A stretch of DNA of 64,000 bases from Gordonia crocea (GTDB lineage Bacteria > Actinomycetota > Actinomycetes > Mycobacteriales > Mycobacteriaceae), in assembly GCF_009932435.1 (NCBI RefSeq), contig NZ_BJOU01000001.1:1984001-2048000 (forward strand), given 5' to 3'. A program made the position numbers and the translations under genes. The notes beneath the pieces were generated by a model. It searched no databases, was not told where the DNA came from, and was given only the letters and a program-made list of their open reading frames with translations. This document shows positions 44,200 through 58,351 of the stretch, one piece after another; position 1 is the stretch's first letter, and the number at the start of each line of letters is the position of its first letter.

Positions 44200-44311
44200 C
44201 GGACGTTGATCCGTGGTTGATCGCGTATGGGGCCGCCGCCCCGGCGGCACCCGTCGCGACGCCGATTCCCCACGACCAGAGTTCTCAGATCACCCTTGGG
44301 AGGGACTTTCA

Positions 44312-46156
44312 GTGCTGCGCACTCATCTCGCCGGTTCACTGCGTTCGGAGTCGGCCGGGCAGACCGTCACGGTCGCTGGTTGGGTGGCCCGCCGCCGCGA
44401 CCACGGCGGCGTGGTCTTCATCGACCTGCGCGACGCGTCGGGATTGGTGCAGGTGGTCTTCCGCGACGAATCGGTTGCCGCCGCCGCACACCGGCTGCGG
44501 GCCGAGTTCTGCATCGCGGTCACCGGTGTCGTCGAGCAGCGGCCGGAGGGGTCGGAAAACCCGAACCTGGCGTCGGGTGCGGTGGAGATCAGCGCAGCGC
44601 AGTTGGAGGTCCTCAACGAGTCGGCCCCGCTGCCGTTCCAACTCGACGAACACCCCGGCGAAGAGGTGCGGCTGCGTTACCGCTACCTGGACCTGCGTCG
44701 CGACGACCCGGCCGCGGCCATCCGGCTGCGGTCACGTGCCAACGCGGCGGCCCGCAGCGTCTTGGCCGACCGCGACTTCGTCGAGATCGAGACCCCCACG
44801 CTGACGCGGTCGACGCCGGAGGGGGCGCGCGACTTCCTGGTGCCCGCGCGGCTGCAGCCGGGCAGTTTCTACGCGCTGCCGCAGAGCCCGCAGCTGTTCA
44901 AGCAGTTGCTGATGGTCGCCGGCATGGAGCGGTACTACCAGATCGCGCGCTGCTACCGCGACGAGGATTTCCGTGCCGACCGCCAGCCGGAGTTCACCCA
45001 GCTCGACATCGAGATGAGCTTCGTCGACGAGGACGACGTCATCGCGCTCGCCGAGCAGATCCTGGTCGCGCTGTGGAAGTTGATCGGCGTCGACCTCACC
45101 ACGCCGATTCCGCGGATCACCTACGCCGAGGCCATGCGCCGGTTCGGTACCGACAAGCCGGACCTGCGGTTCGAGCTCGAACTCGTCGAGTGCACCGAAT
45201 TCTTCGCCGAGACTCCCTTCCGGGTCTTCCAGGCGCCGTACGTGGGTGCCGTGGTGATGCCGGGTGGGGCCGGACAGCCGCGCCGCACCCTCGACGCCTG
45301 GCAGGAGTGGGCCAAGCAGCGCGGGGCCAAGGGCCTCGCCTACGTCCTCGTCGGCGAGGACGGCACCCTCGGCGGCCCGGTGGCCAAGAACCTTTCCGAC
45401 GCCGAGCGCGCGGGTCTTGCCGCACACGTCGGCGCCAAGCCGGGGGACTGCGTCTTCTTTGCGGCCGGTCCGGCGAAGGCGCAGCGCGCCCTGCTGGGCG
45501 CGGCCCGCGTCGAGATCGCCACCCGGCTCGGGCTGATCCCCGCACCCGGGGACACCGTCGATCCGTCGACGGCCGATTGGGCCTTCACCTGGGTCGTCGA
45601 CGCGCCGCTGTTCGAGCCGGTCGACGAGGCGGCCGCGGCCGGCGACGTCGCGGTCGGGTCGGGCGCCTGGACCGCGGTGCACCACGCGTTCACCTCGCCG
45701 AAGCCCGAATCGCTGGACACCCTGGAATCCGATCCCGGTTCGGCACTCGCCTACGCCTACGACATCGTGTGCAACGGCAACGAGATCGGCGGCGGCTCGA
45801 TCCGCATCCACCGCCGCGACATCCAGGAACGGGTGTTCGCGATCATGGGCATCGACGAGGAGCAGGCGCAGGAGAAGTTCGGCTTCCTGCTCGACGCCTT
45901 CGCCTTCGGCGCACCCCCGCACGGCGGCATCGCTTTCGGCTGGGACCGGATCACCGCGCTGCTGGCCGGGGAGTCCTCCATCCGCGAGGTCATCGCCTTC
46001 CCGAAGTCCGGCGGCGGTGTCGATCCGCTCACTTCTGCGCCGGCCCCGATCACCGCGGCGCAGCGCAAGGAGTCGGGGATCGACGCCAAGCCCAAGGCGG
46101 CGGCCCCCGCCGGCGGCGCGGATGTGACGACGGCCTCGGCGACGGTTGGCGAGTGA
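44312..46156 (+). CDS. aspS: Aspartyl-tRNA synthetase (probably non-discriminating type)
   Basis: 614 residues, class IIb. An OB-fold anticodon domain (~1-110) has [23 protein letters not shown]. The catalytic core shows [27 protein letters not shown], motif 2 [22 protein letters not shown] and motif 3 [13 protein letters not shown]; a bacterial insertion domain (GAD) lies between. Lineage relatives charge both tRNA-Asp and tRNA-Asn; specificity cannot be read here. The frame opens at 44213, but GTG 44312 has the Shine-Dalgarno and the family N-terminus LRTHLAG. A ~35-residue alanine-rich tail ends the protein. Confidence 0.96.
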   Translation: MLRTHLAGSLRSESAGQTVTVAGWVARRRDHGGVVFIDLRDASGLVQVVFRDESVAAAAHRLRAEFCIAVTGVVEQRPEGSENPNLASGAVEISAAQLEVLNESAPLPFQLDEHPGEEVRLRYRYLDLRRDDPAAAIRLRSRANAAARSVLADRDFVEIETPTLTRSTPEGARDFLVPARLQPGSFYALPQSPQLFKQLLMVAGMERYYQIARCYRDEDFRADRQPEFTQLDIEMSFVDEDDVIALAEQILVALWKLIGVDLTTPIPRITYAEAMRRFGTDKPDLRFELELVECTEFFAETPFRVFQAPYVGAVVMPGGAGQPRRTLDAWQEWAKQRGAKGLAYVLVGEDGTLGGPVAKNLSDAERAGLAAHVGAKPGDCVFFAAGPAKAQRALLGAARVEIATRLGLIPAPGDTVDPSTADWAFTWVVDAPLFEPVDEAAAAGDVAVGSGAWTAVHHAFTSPKPESLDTLESDPGSALAYAYDIVCNGNEIGGGSIRIHRRDIQERVFAIMGIDEEQAQEKFGFLLDAFAFGAPPHGGIAFGWDRITALLAGESSIREVIAFPKSGGGVDPLTSAPAPITAAQRKESGIDAKPKAAAPAGGADVTTASATVGE

Positions 46157-46175
46157 CTCGCCCGACTTTGTTCGG

Positions 46176-46181
46176 TAGGTT
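46176..46181 (+). promoter_or_regulatory. -10 hexamer TAGGTT for the phosphotransferase gene
   Basis: TAGGTT ends 9 bp before the ATG, in the 34-bp gap after aspS. Confidence 0.35.
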
Positions 46182-46190
46182 GGACTAATC

Positions 46191-47357
46191 ATGACGGCTA
46201 TCGTGGACGCTCCCATCGAGAGCGCGCTGACCACAGCCGAAACGGTCTTGTCGGCACGCGCCGGGACACCGGTTTCGCTGTCGGATCCCGAGGACCTCGG
46301 CGGTAGCGGGCGCAGCGTGGTGGTGCGCGTCCGCGCTTCGCGCAACCCGGTTTCGCCGGATCGCACCCTGGTCATCAAGGCGCTCGGCGCCGACGACGAG
46401 GCGGAGTCCTTCCACCGCGAGATCGCCGCGTACCAGTACGCCACCTCGCTGTCGGGGGACAGCCGTCCCGGCCCCCAACTCATCGCCTACGACGCGGCCC
46501 GGCGGGTCATCGTGTTGTCGGACCTGGGTACCGGGCGGTCGATGGCCGATCTCCTGGCCGGCCCCGACGTCGAAGAGGTCTCCCGTGCGGTGAGCGCGTG
46601 GGGGCAGGCCCTCGGCCGGATGCATGCAGCCACCATCGGCGGCGAAGAAGACTTCAACGCCTTGGTGCGGCGTTCGCACGCGCGCATCCTCCACGGCGCC
46701 CCCACCACCTGGGCGGCCCGGGTCGCCGCCGAACTCCCCGGTGTGGCGCAGTCGCTCGGCGTCGACCTGCCGGAGTCGGTCATCGCCCGCCTCGACGATG
46801 CGGTGCGGCTCTTCGACGAGGGAGACTTCCGCAGCTTCAGCCCGTCCGACGTCGGGCCGGAGAATATCCTGATCAACGCCGACGGCGTCCGTTTCATGGA
46901 CTACGAGTGGGGCGGGTTCCGCGACGCGACGCTCGACGTCGCGTACGGGCTGGTCACCTTCCCCGAGCACCTCGGGTCCCGCCCGGCTGCGGCGCGCGCC
47001 GCACTGGAGACCGCCCTCGTCGACGGGTGGCGGTCGGAGGCCCAGGCGGTCTGGCCGGCGATGGCCGACGGTGCCGCGATCGCGGATCTGGTGGCCTCGG
47101 CGCGTCTGCTGTGGGTGTGGCTGTCGACCGTGGTGTTCGTCGGCGTGGCCGACGACACGCCCGCCGAAGGCCTCGAGCAGATGATGCTGGCGCACGACTG
47201 GGCGATCAGCACCACCGATCCTCGGGTGGCCTGCGCACGGTGGCTCGATCTCGCGGATTCGGCCGAGCGGGCCGCCGGGCGCAACCCGCGTCTGCGCGAC
47301 CTGGGCACGTTCAGTGCGGCATTCGCCGCGGCCCTGCGGCGCGAGTGGCTGTCCTAG
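46191..47357 (+). CDS. Aminoglycoside phosphotransferase-like (APH/choline kinase fold) protein
   Basis: 388 residues. The protein-kinase-like fold is shown by the ATP-binding lysine in TLVIKALG (near residue 63), the glutamate in [12 protein letters not shown], the catalytic loop [12 protein letters not shown] (near 219) and the metal-binding [10 protein letters not shown] (near 237). The catalytic loop has serine where most APH proteins have histidine (HxDxxxxN), but aspartate and asparagine are kept. The substrate is unknown; many actinobacterial members are not resistance genes. It lies between aspS and rarA and overlaps neither. Confidence 0.8.
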   Translation: MTAIVDAPIESALTTAETVLSARAGTPVSLSDPEDLGGSGRSVVVRVRASRNPVSPDRTLVIKALGADDEAESFHREIAAYQYATSLSGDSRPGPQLIAYDAARRVIVLSDLGTGRSMADLLAGPDVEEVSRAVSAWGQALGRMHAATIGGEEDFNALVRRSHARILHGAPTTWAARVAAELPGVAQSLGVDLPESVIARLDDAVRLFDEGDFRSFSPSDVGPENILINADGVRFMDYEWGGFRDATLDVAYGLVTFPEHLGSRPAAARAALETALVDGWRSEAQAVWPAMADGAAIADLVASARLLWVWLSTVVFVGVADDTPAEGLEQMMLAHDWAISTTDPRVACARWLDLADSAERAAGRNPRLRDLGTFSAAFAAALRREWLS

Positions 47358-47364
47358 CAACCCC

Positions 47365-48738
47365 ATGGACAGCCTGTTCGACCCGGAGCCAGACGACGCG
47401 CAGGAGACCTCCGCCGCCGGCCTGGGCCGCGGGCCGGGCCCGTCGGCGCCATTGGCCGTCCGCATGCGCCCGCAGCGGCTCGACGACGTGGTGGGCCAGG
47501 GCCACCTGCTCCAACCCGGATCGCCGCTGAACCGTCTCATCGGCGGATCGGGTGCCGCATCGGTGCTGCTGTACGGTCCGCCCGGAACCGGCAAGACCAC
47601 GATGGCATCGCTGATCTCGCGGGCCACCGGTGGCCGGTTCGAAGCCCTGTCGGCGCTGTCGGCGGGCGTCAAAGAGGTGCGCGCCGTCATCGACCTCGCA
47701 CGCCGCCGGCTCGTCCACGGCGAGCAGACCGTCCTGTTCATCGACGAGGTCCACCGTTTCTCCAAGACCCAGCAGGACGCCTTGCTCGACGCCGTCGAGA
47801 ACCGCATCGTGTTGCTGGTGGCGGCCACGACGGAGAACCCGTCCTTCTCGGTGGTCGCCCCGCTGCTCTCCCGCTCGCTGGTGCTGGCGCTGCAGCCGCT
47901 CTCCGACGCCGACATCGGCACGGTGCTGGACCGGGCGGTGGCCGCCGACCGCGGTCTCGCCGGGGCCGTCTCCCTGTCCGACGAGGCCCGCGAGCACCTG
48001 ATCGCGGTCGCCGGCGGGGATGCCCGCCGGGCGCTCACCGCGTTGGAGGCCGCCGCCGCCGGCGCGGCCGACCGGTCGCCGGACGACGAGGGGCCGGTGG
48101 AACTGTCCGTCGGCGATGTCGAATCGACGATCGACCAGGCTGCGGTCCGCTACGACCGCGACGGTGACCAGCACTATGACGTCACCAGTGCCTTCATCAA
48201 GTCGATCCGGGGGTCCGACGTCGACGCGGCGCTGCACTACCTGGCCCGGATGATCGCGGCGGGGGAGGACCCGCGGTTCATCGCCCGGCGGCTGATGATC
48301 CACGCCAGCGAGGACATCGGGATGGCCGATCCGACGGCGCTGACCACCGCGGTCAACGCGGCCCAAGTGGTCGCGCTGGTGGGAATGCCCGAGGCCCGCC
48401 TCGCGTTGGCGCAGGCCACGATCCACCTGGCCACCGCCCCCAAGTCGAACGGCGTGGTGGCGGCGATCGGGGCGGCGATGGCCGACATCTCGGCCGGCCG
48501 CATCGGTGCGGTGCCGCTGCATTTGCGCGACGGCCACTACTCGGGGGCGGCCGACTTGGGCAATGCGGTGGGGTACCGGTACCCCCACGACGACCCCGAC
48601 GGGGTCCTCGCGCAGCAGTATCCACCGGACGAACTGATCGGCGTCGACTACTACGCGCCGACCGAGCGCGGGGCCGAGCGGGAACTCGCCGCCCGGTTGC
48701 CCCGGCTGCGGGCGATCATCCGCCGTCTGCGCCGCTGA
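47365..48738 (+). CDS. rarA: Replication-associated recombination protein A (RarA/MgsA)
   Basis: 457 residues, AAA+ ATPase related to clamp loaders. Walker [13 protein letters not shown] (~72-82), Walker [12 protein letters not shown] (~124), sensor 1 AATTENPSF, and the C-terminal tetramerisation domain with [14 protein letters not shown] and [16 protein letters not shown]. It acts at stalled forks and gaps. The ATG lies 7 bp after the phosphotransferase stop, with no clear Shine-Dalgarno. Equivalent to Rv2559c. Confidence 0.95.
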   Translation: MDSLFDPEPDDAQETSAAGLGRGPGPSAPLAVRMRPQRLDDVVGQGHLLQPGSPLNRLIGGSGAASVLLYGPPGTGKTTMASLISRATGGRFEALSALSAGVKEVRAVIDLARRRLVHGEQTVLFIDEVHRFSKTQQDALLDAVENRIVLLVAATTENPSFSVVAPLLSRSLVLALQPLSDADIGTVLDRAVAADRGLAGAVSLSDEAREHLIAVAGGDARRALTALEAAAAGAADRSPDDEGPVELSVGDVESTIDQAAVRYDRDGDQHYDVTSAFIKSIRGSDVDAALHYLARMIAAGEDPRFIARRLMIHASEDIGMADPTALTTAVNAAQVVALVGMPEARLALAQATIHLATAPKSNGVVAAIGAAMADISAGRIGAVPLHLRDGHYSGAADLGNAVGYRYPHDDPDGVLAQQYPPDELIGVDYYAPTERGAERELAARLPRLRAIIRRLRR

Positions 48739-48748
48739 GCGCCGCCGG

Positions 48749-48754
48749 TAGAAT
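48749..48754 (+). promoter_or_regulatory. -10 hexamer TAGAAT upstream of alaS
   Basis: TAGAAT lies 64 bp before the alaS GTG and just after the rarA stop; probable start of the alaS-ruvX-mltG-aroE operon. ACGAAGGACA precedes the start as a ribosome site. Confidence 0.4.
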
Positions 48755-48818
48755 CGAGTGTTGGTGCGCGAACCGTCGCGCCCGGCACGATTCGCCCCCG
48801 ACGAAGGACAGCCATCCA

Positions 48819-51508
<2,690 letters not shown>

Positions 51509-51509
<1 letters not shown>

Positions 51510-51937
51510 TGCTGGCCCCGCGCGGGCGCCGCCTCGGGGTCGACGTGGGCACGGTGCGGATCGGCGTCGCGGTGTGCGACCCGGACGGGATTCTGGCGAC
51601 CCCGGTGGAAACCGTGGCGCGCCCCGACGATCGCACCGCCGTCGAACGGTTGGCCGCCCTGGTTGCCGAATATGAGGCGCTCGAGGTGATCGTCGGCCTC
51701 CCCAGGGATCTGCGGGGGGAGGAGTCGTTCGCCGCGCAGGCGGTGCGCGCCTTCGCCGATGTTCTTGCGGCGGCAATCGATCCGGTGCCGATAGTCTTCG
51801 TCGATGAACGGATGTCGACGGCGAGCGCGGCGCGGTCGCTGCGCGCGGCCGGGCGCGATGCGCGTTCTTCGCGCGGAGTGATAGATCAGGCCGCCGCGGT
51901 GGCTATTCTGCAAGGATGGTTGGACTCCGGTCTGTAG
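51509..51937 (+). CDS. ruvX: Holliday junction resolvase-like RuvX/YqgF
   Basis: 142 residues, RNase H-like fold. [19 protein letters not shown] (catalytic aspartate near residue 11), [14 protein letters not shown] and [15 protein letters not shown] are typical, the last two supplying further acidic residues. YqgF proteins act in 16S rRNA 5'-end maturation in E. coli and resolve junctions in vitro in others. Coupled to alaS; mltG starts 21 bp later. Confidence 0.92.
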
Positions 51938-51958
51938 GCCGACGAAAGGGACACTTGC

Positions 51959-53581
51959 GTGACTGACGACGCGGGAGCCTCCAGTGGCTCCGAGGAGCGG
52001 GACGACCGGACGGTCGGCTCCACTCGCCATCGGGCTCGACGCGGGCAGTCGAGTGGCCCAGCGGGGGCTCCGGTGTGGATGACCGGGCAGGTCGACCGGG
52101 TCGATGACGACGCGGAGCCATCTCAAGCGGAGCCATCCCGCGCGGGAGGCGCCGCCGAGCAGGCTGCCACGCCGAACATCGTCCGCCACGTCGACCGCGC
52201 GACGACCGAGGAGATAGCCGATGAGCAGGCCGAGGCGTTGCCCGAGCAACAACCGCAGGCCACCCCCGAACTGCCCGAGCACGAAGACCAACCAGCCCCG
52301 GAAAGCGAGCCTGTGAAACCCGCCAGTCCTGCCACAACCGACAGTGACGACATCCCCCTCGCGCCGAAGGTCCCGGTGTGGCATTCCGACCTCGTCGAAC
52401 AACTCGAGGCGGGGCGGGCGGTGGCGTCGGGCACCGATCCCGATCGGATGCCCCAGCGCCGGAGCCGGCGTGGCTGGATCGCCGCCGCGGTGGTCGGTCT
52501 CGTGGCGGTGCTGGGTGGTGGCTATCTCGCCGCCGACCGGTTCGGTCTGTTGGCCTCGGACTACTCCGACACGGCCGGGTCCGCGGATGTCCTGGTGACG
52601 ATCCCGGATAACTCCACGCTGACCCGATTCGGCGAGATCTTGACCGACAACGGGGTGGTGAGCTCCTCGAAGGCCTTCATCCGGGCCGCTGACGGCCAGC
52701 CGCTCTCCGGTGGGATTTACAAACTGCGCAAAGGGGTTTCGGCCGCCACCGCGGTGGGCATGATGACCGATTCCACCCATCGCGTGGGCCGGCTGGTGGT
52801 GCCCGAGGGCGTCCAGCTGGAATCCAAGCGCGGAGTCGACGGCAAGACGATCCCCGGGGTGTTCAGCCTGATCGCCGACGCGACTGCTGCCACGGTGAAC
52901 GGGCAGCAGGTCGGGGTGAGTGTCGCCGACCTCGAGTCTGCGGCCAAGTCCGCCGCTCCCGATGCGCTCGGCGTCCCCACCTGGGCCCGGGAGGCCGTGG
53001 ACAAACTTCCCGGTGACTATCGCCGGATCGAGGGCCTGATCGCCCCCGGCACCTGGGAGGCCGTCGACCCGCAGGCCGGTGCCGCCGACATCCTCAAGAA
53101 GCTGATCACCGACAGTGCGCAGCGCTACGAGTCGTGGGGCCTGTTGACCAATAACCGCAGCGGACTGCAGCCGTACGAAGTGCTCGTCGCGGCGTCGGTG
53201 GCCGAGCGGGAGGTCCGCGACACCGCCGACCTGCCGAAGGTCGCCCGGGTCATCCTGAACCGGTTGGCGAAGAAGCAGCGGTTGGAAATGGACTCGACGA
53301 CCAATTACACCGCCGCGGAGACGAACATCGACGTCCACGGCGACAACTACAAGGCGAATACGCGGTGGAACACCTACCGCGTCACCGGACTGCCGCCGAC
53401 GCCGATCGCCACGGTCGGGGAGCTCGCCCTCAAGGCGATGTTGGACCCGCCGCAGGGAGATTGGTTGTACTTCATCACGGTCGACAAGCAGGGCACCACG
53501 AAGTTCTCCGCAACCTTCCAGGAACACCTGCGCAACCGCAAGATCGCCTGTGCGAACAAGTTCCTCAAGACCGGCTGCTGA
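51959..53581 (+). CDS. mltG: Endolytic murein transglycosylase MltG
   Basis: 540 residues. A long disordered cytoplasmic N-terminus (~1-168, rich in glutamate, alanine, proline and glutamine) leads to one membrane segment (~171-190), a LysM-like region, and the YceG domain outside the membrane. The catalytic glutamate is in VLVAASVAEREV, and RVILNRLAKKQRLEMDSTTNY and TGLPPTPIATVGELALKA follow, matching MltG, which cuts nascent glycan strands. The cytoplasmic tail is much longer than in E. coli. GTG start. Equivalent to Rv2553c. Confidence 0.93.
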   Translation: MTDDAGASSGSEERDDRTVGSTRHRARRGQSSGPAGAPVWMTGQVDRVDDDAEPSQAEPSRAGGAAEQAATPNIVRHVDRATTEEIADEQAEALPEQQPQATPELPEHEDQPAPESEPVKPASPATTDSDDIPLAPKVPVWHSDLVEQLEAGRAVASGTDPDRMPQRRSRRGWIAAAVVGLVAVLGGGYLAADRFGLLASDYSDTAGSADVLVTIPDNSTLTRFGEILTDNGVVSSSKAFIRAADGQPLSGGIYKLRKGVSAATAVGMMTDSTHRVGRLVVPEGVQLESKRGVDGKTIPGVFSLIADATAATVNGQQVGVSVADLESAAKSAAPDALGVPTWAREAVDKLPGDYRRIEGLIAPGTWEAVDPQAGAADILKKLITDSAQRYESWGLLTNNRSGLQPYEVLVAASVAEREVRDTADLPKVARVILNRLAKKQRLEMDSTTNYTAAETNIDVHGDNYKANTRWNTYRVTGLPPTPIATVGELALKAMLDPPQGDWLYFITVDKQGTTKFSATFQEHLRNRKIACANKFLKTGC

Positions 53582-54398
53582 GGCGCGCGGCCTGCGCCGG
53601 GCCGCCGTGCTCGGCTACCCGATCGAGCATTCGCGCTCGCCGGATCTCCACCGGGCCGCGTACCGCGCGCTCGGGTTGACCGGCTGGACGTATGAGCGCA
53701 TCGAATGCCGTGCGGGCGAGCTCGCCGGGATCGTCGACGGGCTCGACGAGGAGTACGTCGGCTTGTCGGTGACCATGCCGGGGAAGGCGCAGGCCCTCGC
53801 GTACGCCACTTCGGTCAGCGACCGGGCCCGCCTGGTGGGATCGGCCAACACACTGGTGCGCGGGGTCGACGGCTGGTCTGCTGATTGCACCGACGTGGAC
53901 GGCGTGGCCGGCGCGTTGGCCGCGGTCGGCGCCGATTTCACCGGTGGCGGCACGGCCGTCGTGCTTGGCGCCGGCGGAACGGCGCGCCCGGCGCTGGCGG
54001 CGCTGGCCGCGGCCGGGGCGGACGAGGTCGCGATCGTCGTGCGCGAGGAGGCACGGGCGCGAGACGCGAGGGCATTGGCCGCGGCACTGTCCTTGACCGC
54101 GCGCGTGGTGCCGTTCGACGCCGAGGCGGTGCGCGCCCCGTTCGCCGAGGCGACCGCCGTGGTGTCGACGGTGCCGGCGGCGGCCGCAGCCGCCCTCGTC
54201 GACGCGGTGGTCGACCCGCTGCGCCTGGTGGATGCGATCTATGACCCGTGGCCGACGCCGTTGGCGGCCCACGTGACCGCCACCGGCGGGACGGTGGCCG
54301 GGGGACTCGTCATGCTGCTCAACCAGGCGTACCGGCAGGTCGAACTCTTCACCGGGATGGCCGCGCCCCGCGAGGCGATGGCCGCCGCGCTGGCCTGA
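53550..54398 (+). CDS. aroE: Shikimate 5-dehydrogenase
   Basis: 282 residues from this start. It reduces 3-dehydroshikimate with NADPH. Shikimate-binding serines are in IEHSRSPDLH, the catalytic lysine in VTMPGKAQA and the asparagine in GSANTLV. The aspartate motif reads ADCTDVDG, cysteine replacing the usual asparagine of DNTD. The NADP loop is GAGGTARPAL. The start is uncertain: GTG 53550 overlaps mltG by 32 bp and adds ~18 residues, while a CTG at 53592 or GTG at 53607 would shorten it; 53607 would cut the first strand. Located in the alaS-ruvX-mltG-aroE operon. Confidence 0.88.
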   Translation: MRTSSSRPAAEARGLRRAAVLGYPIEHSRSPDLHRAAYRALGLTGWTYERIECRAGELAGIVDGLDEEYVGLSVTMPGKAQALAYATSVSDRARLVGSANTLVRGVDGWSADCTDVDGVAGALAAVGADFTGGGTAVVLGAGGTARPALAALAAAGADEVAIVVREEARARDARALAAALSLTARVVPFDAEAVRAPFAEATAVVSTVPAAAAAALVDAVVDPLRLVDAIYDPWPTPLAAHVTATGGTVAGGLVMLLNQAYRQVELFTGMAAPREAMAAALA

Positions 54399-54459
54399 GT
54401 CGTCGTCCACAGTTTGCCGCCGTCCCCAGTTGTGCCGTGCGCGCCGGCCTGCCGCCGTC

Positions 54460-54476
54460 GACTGCGGTCCGCAGTC
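54460..54476. repeat. 17-bp palindrome before the prepilin peptidase gene
   Basis: GACTGCGG-T-CCGCAGTC, perfect 8-bp arms, ending 16 bp before the ATG at 54493. Could be an operator or a small hairpin. Two similar segments (GTCCACAGTTTGCCG and GTCCCCAGTTGTGCCG) lie just upstream at ~54405-54438. Confidence 0.6.
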
Positions 54477-54492
54477 CGACACGCTGGTCCGC

Positions 54493-54870
54493 ATGGGGAT
54501 GGTGGTGGCGCTGTGGCTGCTCGCGTTGGGCGAGGGGGATCGTCGGACCGGCAGGCTGCCGACCGCGGTGTTGTGGCCGGGGATCGCCGGCGGCGCCGCA
54601 GTCGGTGGGACTCACCCGGTCGTGCTGGTCTCGGGTCTGGTCGCGGTGCTTCCCTATGCGATTGCCCACCTCATGGGGCAGGTCGGCGGCGGTGATGTGA
54701 AGCTCGCCTTCGTGATCGGCGCCCTCGCCGCCGATCCGGTCCTCGCCGCCGTCGCCGTCGTGCTGGTCCAAGTGGTCGCGCTGGTCGGATTCGCGGGTTC
54801 GCGGCGCCGGAGGCAGCCGCACGGACCGGCGATGTGTGCCGTCGGCGCGGTCTGCGCGGTGGCGGGCTGA
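54493..54870 (+). CDS. A24-family prepilin peptidase (short, no methylase domain)
   Basis: 125-residue integral membrane protein with about four segments. The two catalytic aspartates of type IV prepilin peptidases are in [11 protein letters not shown] (near residue 13) and in the GxGD motif [10 protein letters not shown] (near residue 57). The N-terminal cysteine-containing methyltransferase domain of PilD is absent, as in Flp/Tad-type and Rv2551c-like proteins. The ATG was preferred over an upstream TTG (54430). Pilin genes are not in the window. It lies between aroE and aroC. Confidence 0.82.
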   Translation: MGMVVALWLLALGEGDRRTGRLPTAVLWPGIAGGAAVGGTHPVVLVSGLVAVLPYAIAHLMGQVGGGDVKLAFVIGALAADPVLAAVAVVLVQVVALVGFAGSRRRRQPHGPAMCAVGAVCAVAG

Positions 54871-54937
54871 GGCCGCCGGGCCGGAGTGGGTCGGCCGAGT
54901 GCTGCCCGATGTGGTGCGCATGGAAGAATTGGGAACC

Positions 54938-56124
54938 GTGTTGCGCTGGATCACCTCAGGAGAATCGCACGGGCGCGCCTTGGTGGCGCTCGTGGAGGGA
55001 ATGGTCGCCGGAGTGGAGGTGACCACCGCCGATATCGCCGAGCAATTGGCCCGGCGCCGCCTCGGCTATGGGCGCGGGGCCCGGATGAAATTCGAGGCCG
55101 ACGAGGTGACGGTGTTGGCCGGGCTGCGCCACGGCCTGACCCTGGGCAGCCCGATCGCCATCGAGATCGGCAATACCGAGTGGCCCAAGTGGGACCAGGT
55201 CATGGCGTCGGACCCGGTCGACGACGAGCAACTGGCCGAAAGCGCGCGCAACGCGCCGCTCACCCGGCCCCGGCCCGGCCACGCCGATTACGCCGGCATG
55301 CTCAAGTACGGGTTCGACGACGCGCGCCCGATCCTGGAGCGGGCCAGTGCGCGCGAGACCGCGGCGCGGGTCGCCGCGGGTACCGTCGCGCGGCAGTTCC
55401 TGCGGCAGGTCGCCGGGATCGAGGTCGTGTCGCACGTCATCTCGATCGGTGCCAGCGACCCCTACGACGGACCGGCCCCCGACGCCGACGACCTCGCCGC
55501 GATCGACGAGAGCCCGGTCCGGGCCTTCGGCGAGGCGGCCGAGGCGTCGATGATCGCCGAGATCGAGGCGGCCAAGAAGGACGGCGACACGTTGGGTGGC
55601 GTCGTCGAGGTCGTCGCCACCGGCGTCCCGATCGGCCTCGGCTCCCACATCAGCGGGGAGACGCGGCTCGACGCCCGCCTGGCCGGCGCACTCATGGGCA
55701 TCCAGGCCATCAAGGGCGTCGAGGTGGGCGACGGATTCGCCACCGCCCGCCGTCGCGGGAGCCGGGCACACGACGAGATGGTGCCCGGACCAGACGGCGT
55801 CACGCGCTCGACCAACCGGGCCGGCGGCCTCGAGGGCGGCATGACCAACGGTCAGTCGTTGCGCGTGCGCGCGGCGATGAAGCCGATCTCGACGGTCCCG
55901 CGGGCGCTGGCCACCGTCGACATGGCGACGGGGGAGACCGCCAGCGCCATCCACCAACGATCCGACGTGTGCGCGGTACCGGCAGCGGGAGTGGTCGCCG
56001 AGGCGATGGTGGCCCTCGTGGTCGCGCAGGCGCTGTTGGAGAAGTTCGGCGGCGACTCGATCACCGAGACCGCGGCGAACCTGCAGGCGTACCAGTCGCG
56101 GATCGCGGCACGCCCGCCGCGACC

Positions 56125-56128
<4 letters not shown>
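54938..56128 (+). CDS. aroC: Chorismate synthase
   Basis: 396 residues. It converts EPSP to chorismate using reduced FMN. The family signatures [14 protein letters not shown] (near residue 8), GRGARMKFE and the C-terminal AMKPISTVP...[23 protein letters not shown] are all clear, with the two conserved histidines (H11 region and H near 109 in GHADYAG). GTG 54938 yields the normal N-terminus [11 protein letters not shown]; an ATG at 54920 would add six residues. The stop overlaps aroK by 4 bp (GTGA). Confidence 0.97.
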
Positions 56129-57764
<1,636 letters not shown>

Positions 57765-57774
57765 TCAGACCGGC

Positions 57775-58248
57775 TCAGGCGGCCTGCGCCTCGTCGATCA
57801 CGGCGACGGCGTCGGCGGCCTTGCGCTCGTCGCGGCGGACCAGCCACCGGCCGATGGCCACACCAGCGAAGGCCGGCACGTACACCAGGAGCGTCAGGAA
57901 CGAGATCCCGGCGGTCAGGACCACGAAGAGACCCGCCGGGCGCATGCCCGGGACCAGCGTCATCCCGGCGATCCAGCCGATGACCACGGCGATGACGGCG
58001 GCGAGGAAGCCCGCCTTGAGCCACACCATGGTGAGGTCGGCGTAGTCGTCGGGATCGGGGTTGGCCCGGGCGTCGCGAATGCCGTCGTATCCACCCCAGA
58101 CGACCGCGGCAAGCACGATCAGGGCGAGGGCCACGATCTTCCAGACGGTGCCGATTGTGGGCGTCGCGGTCATCAACACGCCGACCAACACCCATGCCAC
58201 CGTCGTCAGCGCACCCATCACCAGGCCGCGCAGCATCCACGCACTCAT
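57775..58248 (-). CDS. Small membrane protein, B-4DMT transporter-like
   Basis: 157 residues with four hydrophobic segments (about residues 5-27, 33-50, 76-96 and 102-126), the layout of the actinobacterial B-4DMT family (four-helix, drug/metabolite-transporter related) found beside the aro-pepQ region in relatives (Rv2536). No catalytic motif; transport function is unproven. The frame opens at 58284, but ATG 58248 follows TAGGCT by 7 bp and gives a family-like N-terminus. Confidence 0.72.
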   Translation of the reverse strand: MSAWMLRGLVMGALTTVAWVLVGVLMTATPTIGTVWKIVALALIVLAAVVWGGYDGIRDARANPDPDDYADLTMVWLKAGFLAAVIAVVIGWIAGMTLVPGMRPAGLFVVLTAGISFLTLLVYVPAFAGVAIGRWLVRRDERKAADAVAVIDEAQAA

Positions 58249-58255
58249 GCGCAAC

Positions 58256-58261
58256 AGCCTA
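58256..58261 (-). promoter_or_regulatory. -10 hexamer TAGGCT for the small membrane protein gene
   Basis: TAGGCT on the minus strand, 7 bp before the ATG at 58248. Paired with the pepQ promoter on the other strand in the 103-bp divergent gap. Confidence 0.4.
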
Positions 58262-58339
58262 GCGGTCGCCGGCAGTGAAGCCAATCACAGGGTGCCGATC
58301 GGCCGCGTCGCGCCGCGGCCCGGCCCCGAAATCCGCGAC

Positions 58340-58345
58340 TACCGT
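58340..58345 (+). promoter_or_regulatory. -10 hexamer TACCGT for pepQ-efp-nusB
   Basis: TACCGT ends 6 bp before the pepQ ATG; leaderless-type promoter of the pepQ-efp-nusB run. Confidence 0.4.
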
Positions 58346-58351
58346 GGCGGT

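Noticed and set aside
54400..54440. DnaA boxes or replication origin (GTCCACAG and GTCCCCAG segments)
   Set aside because: They are imperfect, only two, lack AT-rich DNA, and no dnaA or dnaN gene is nearby.
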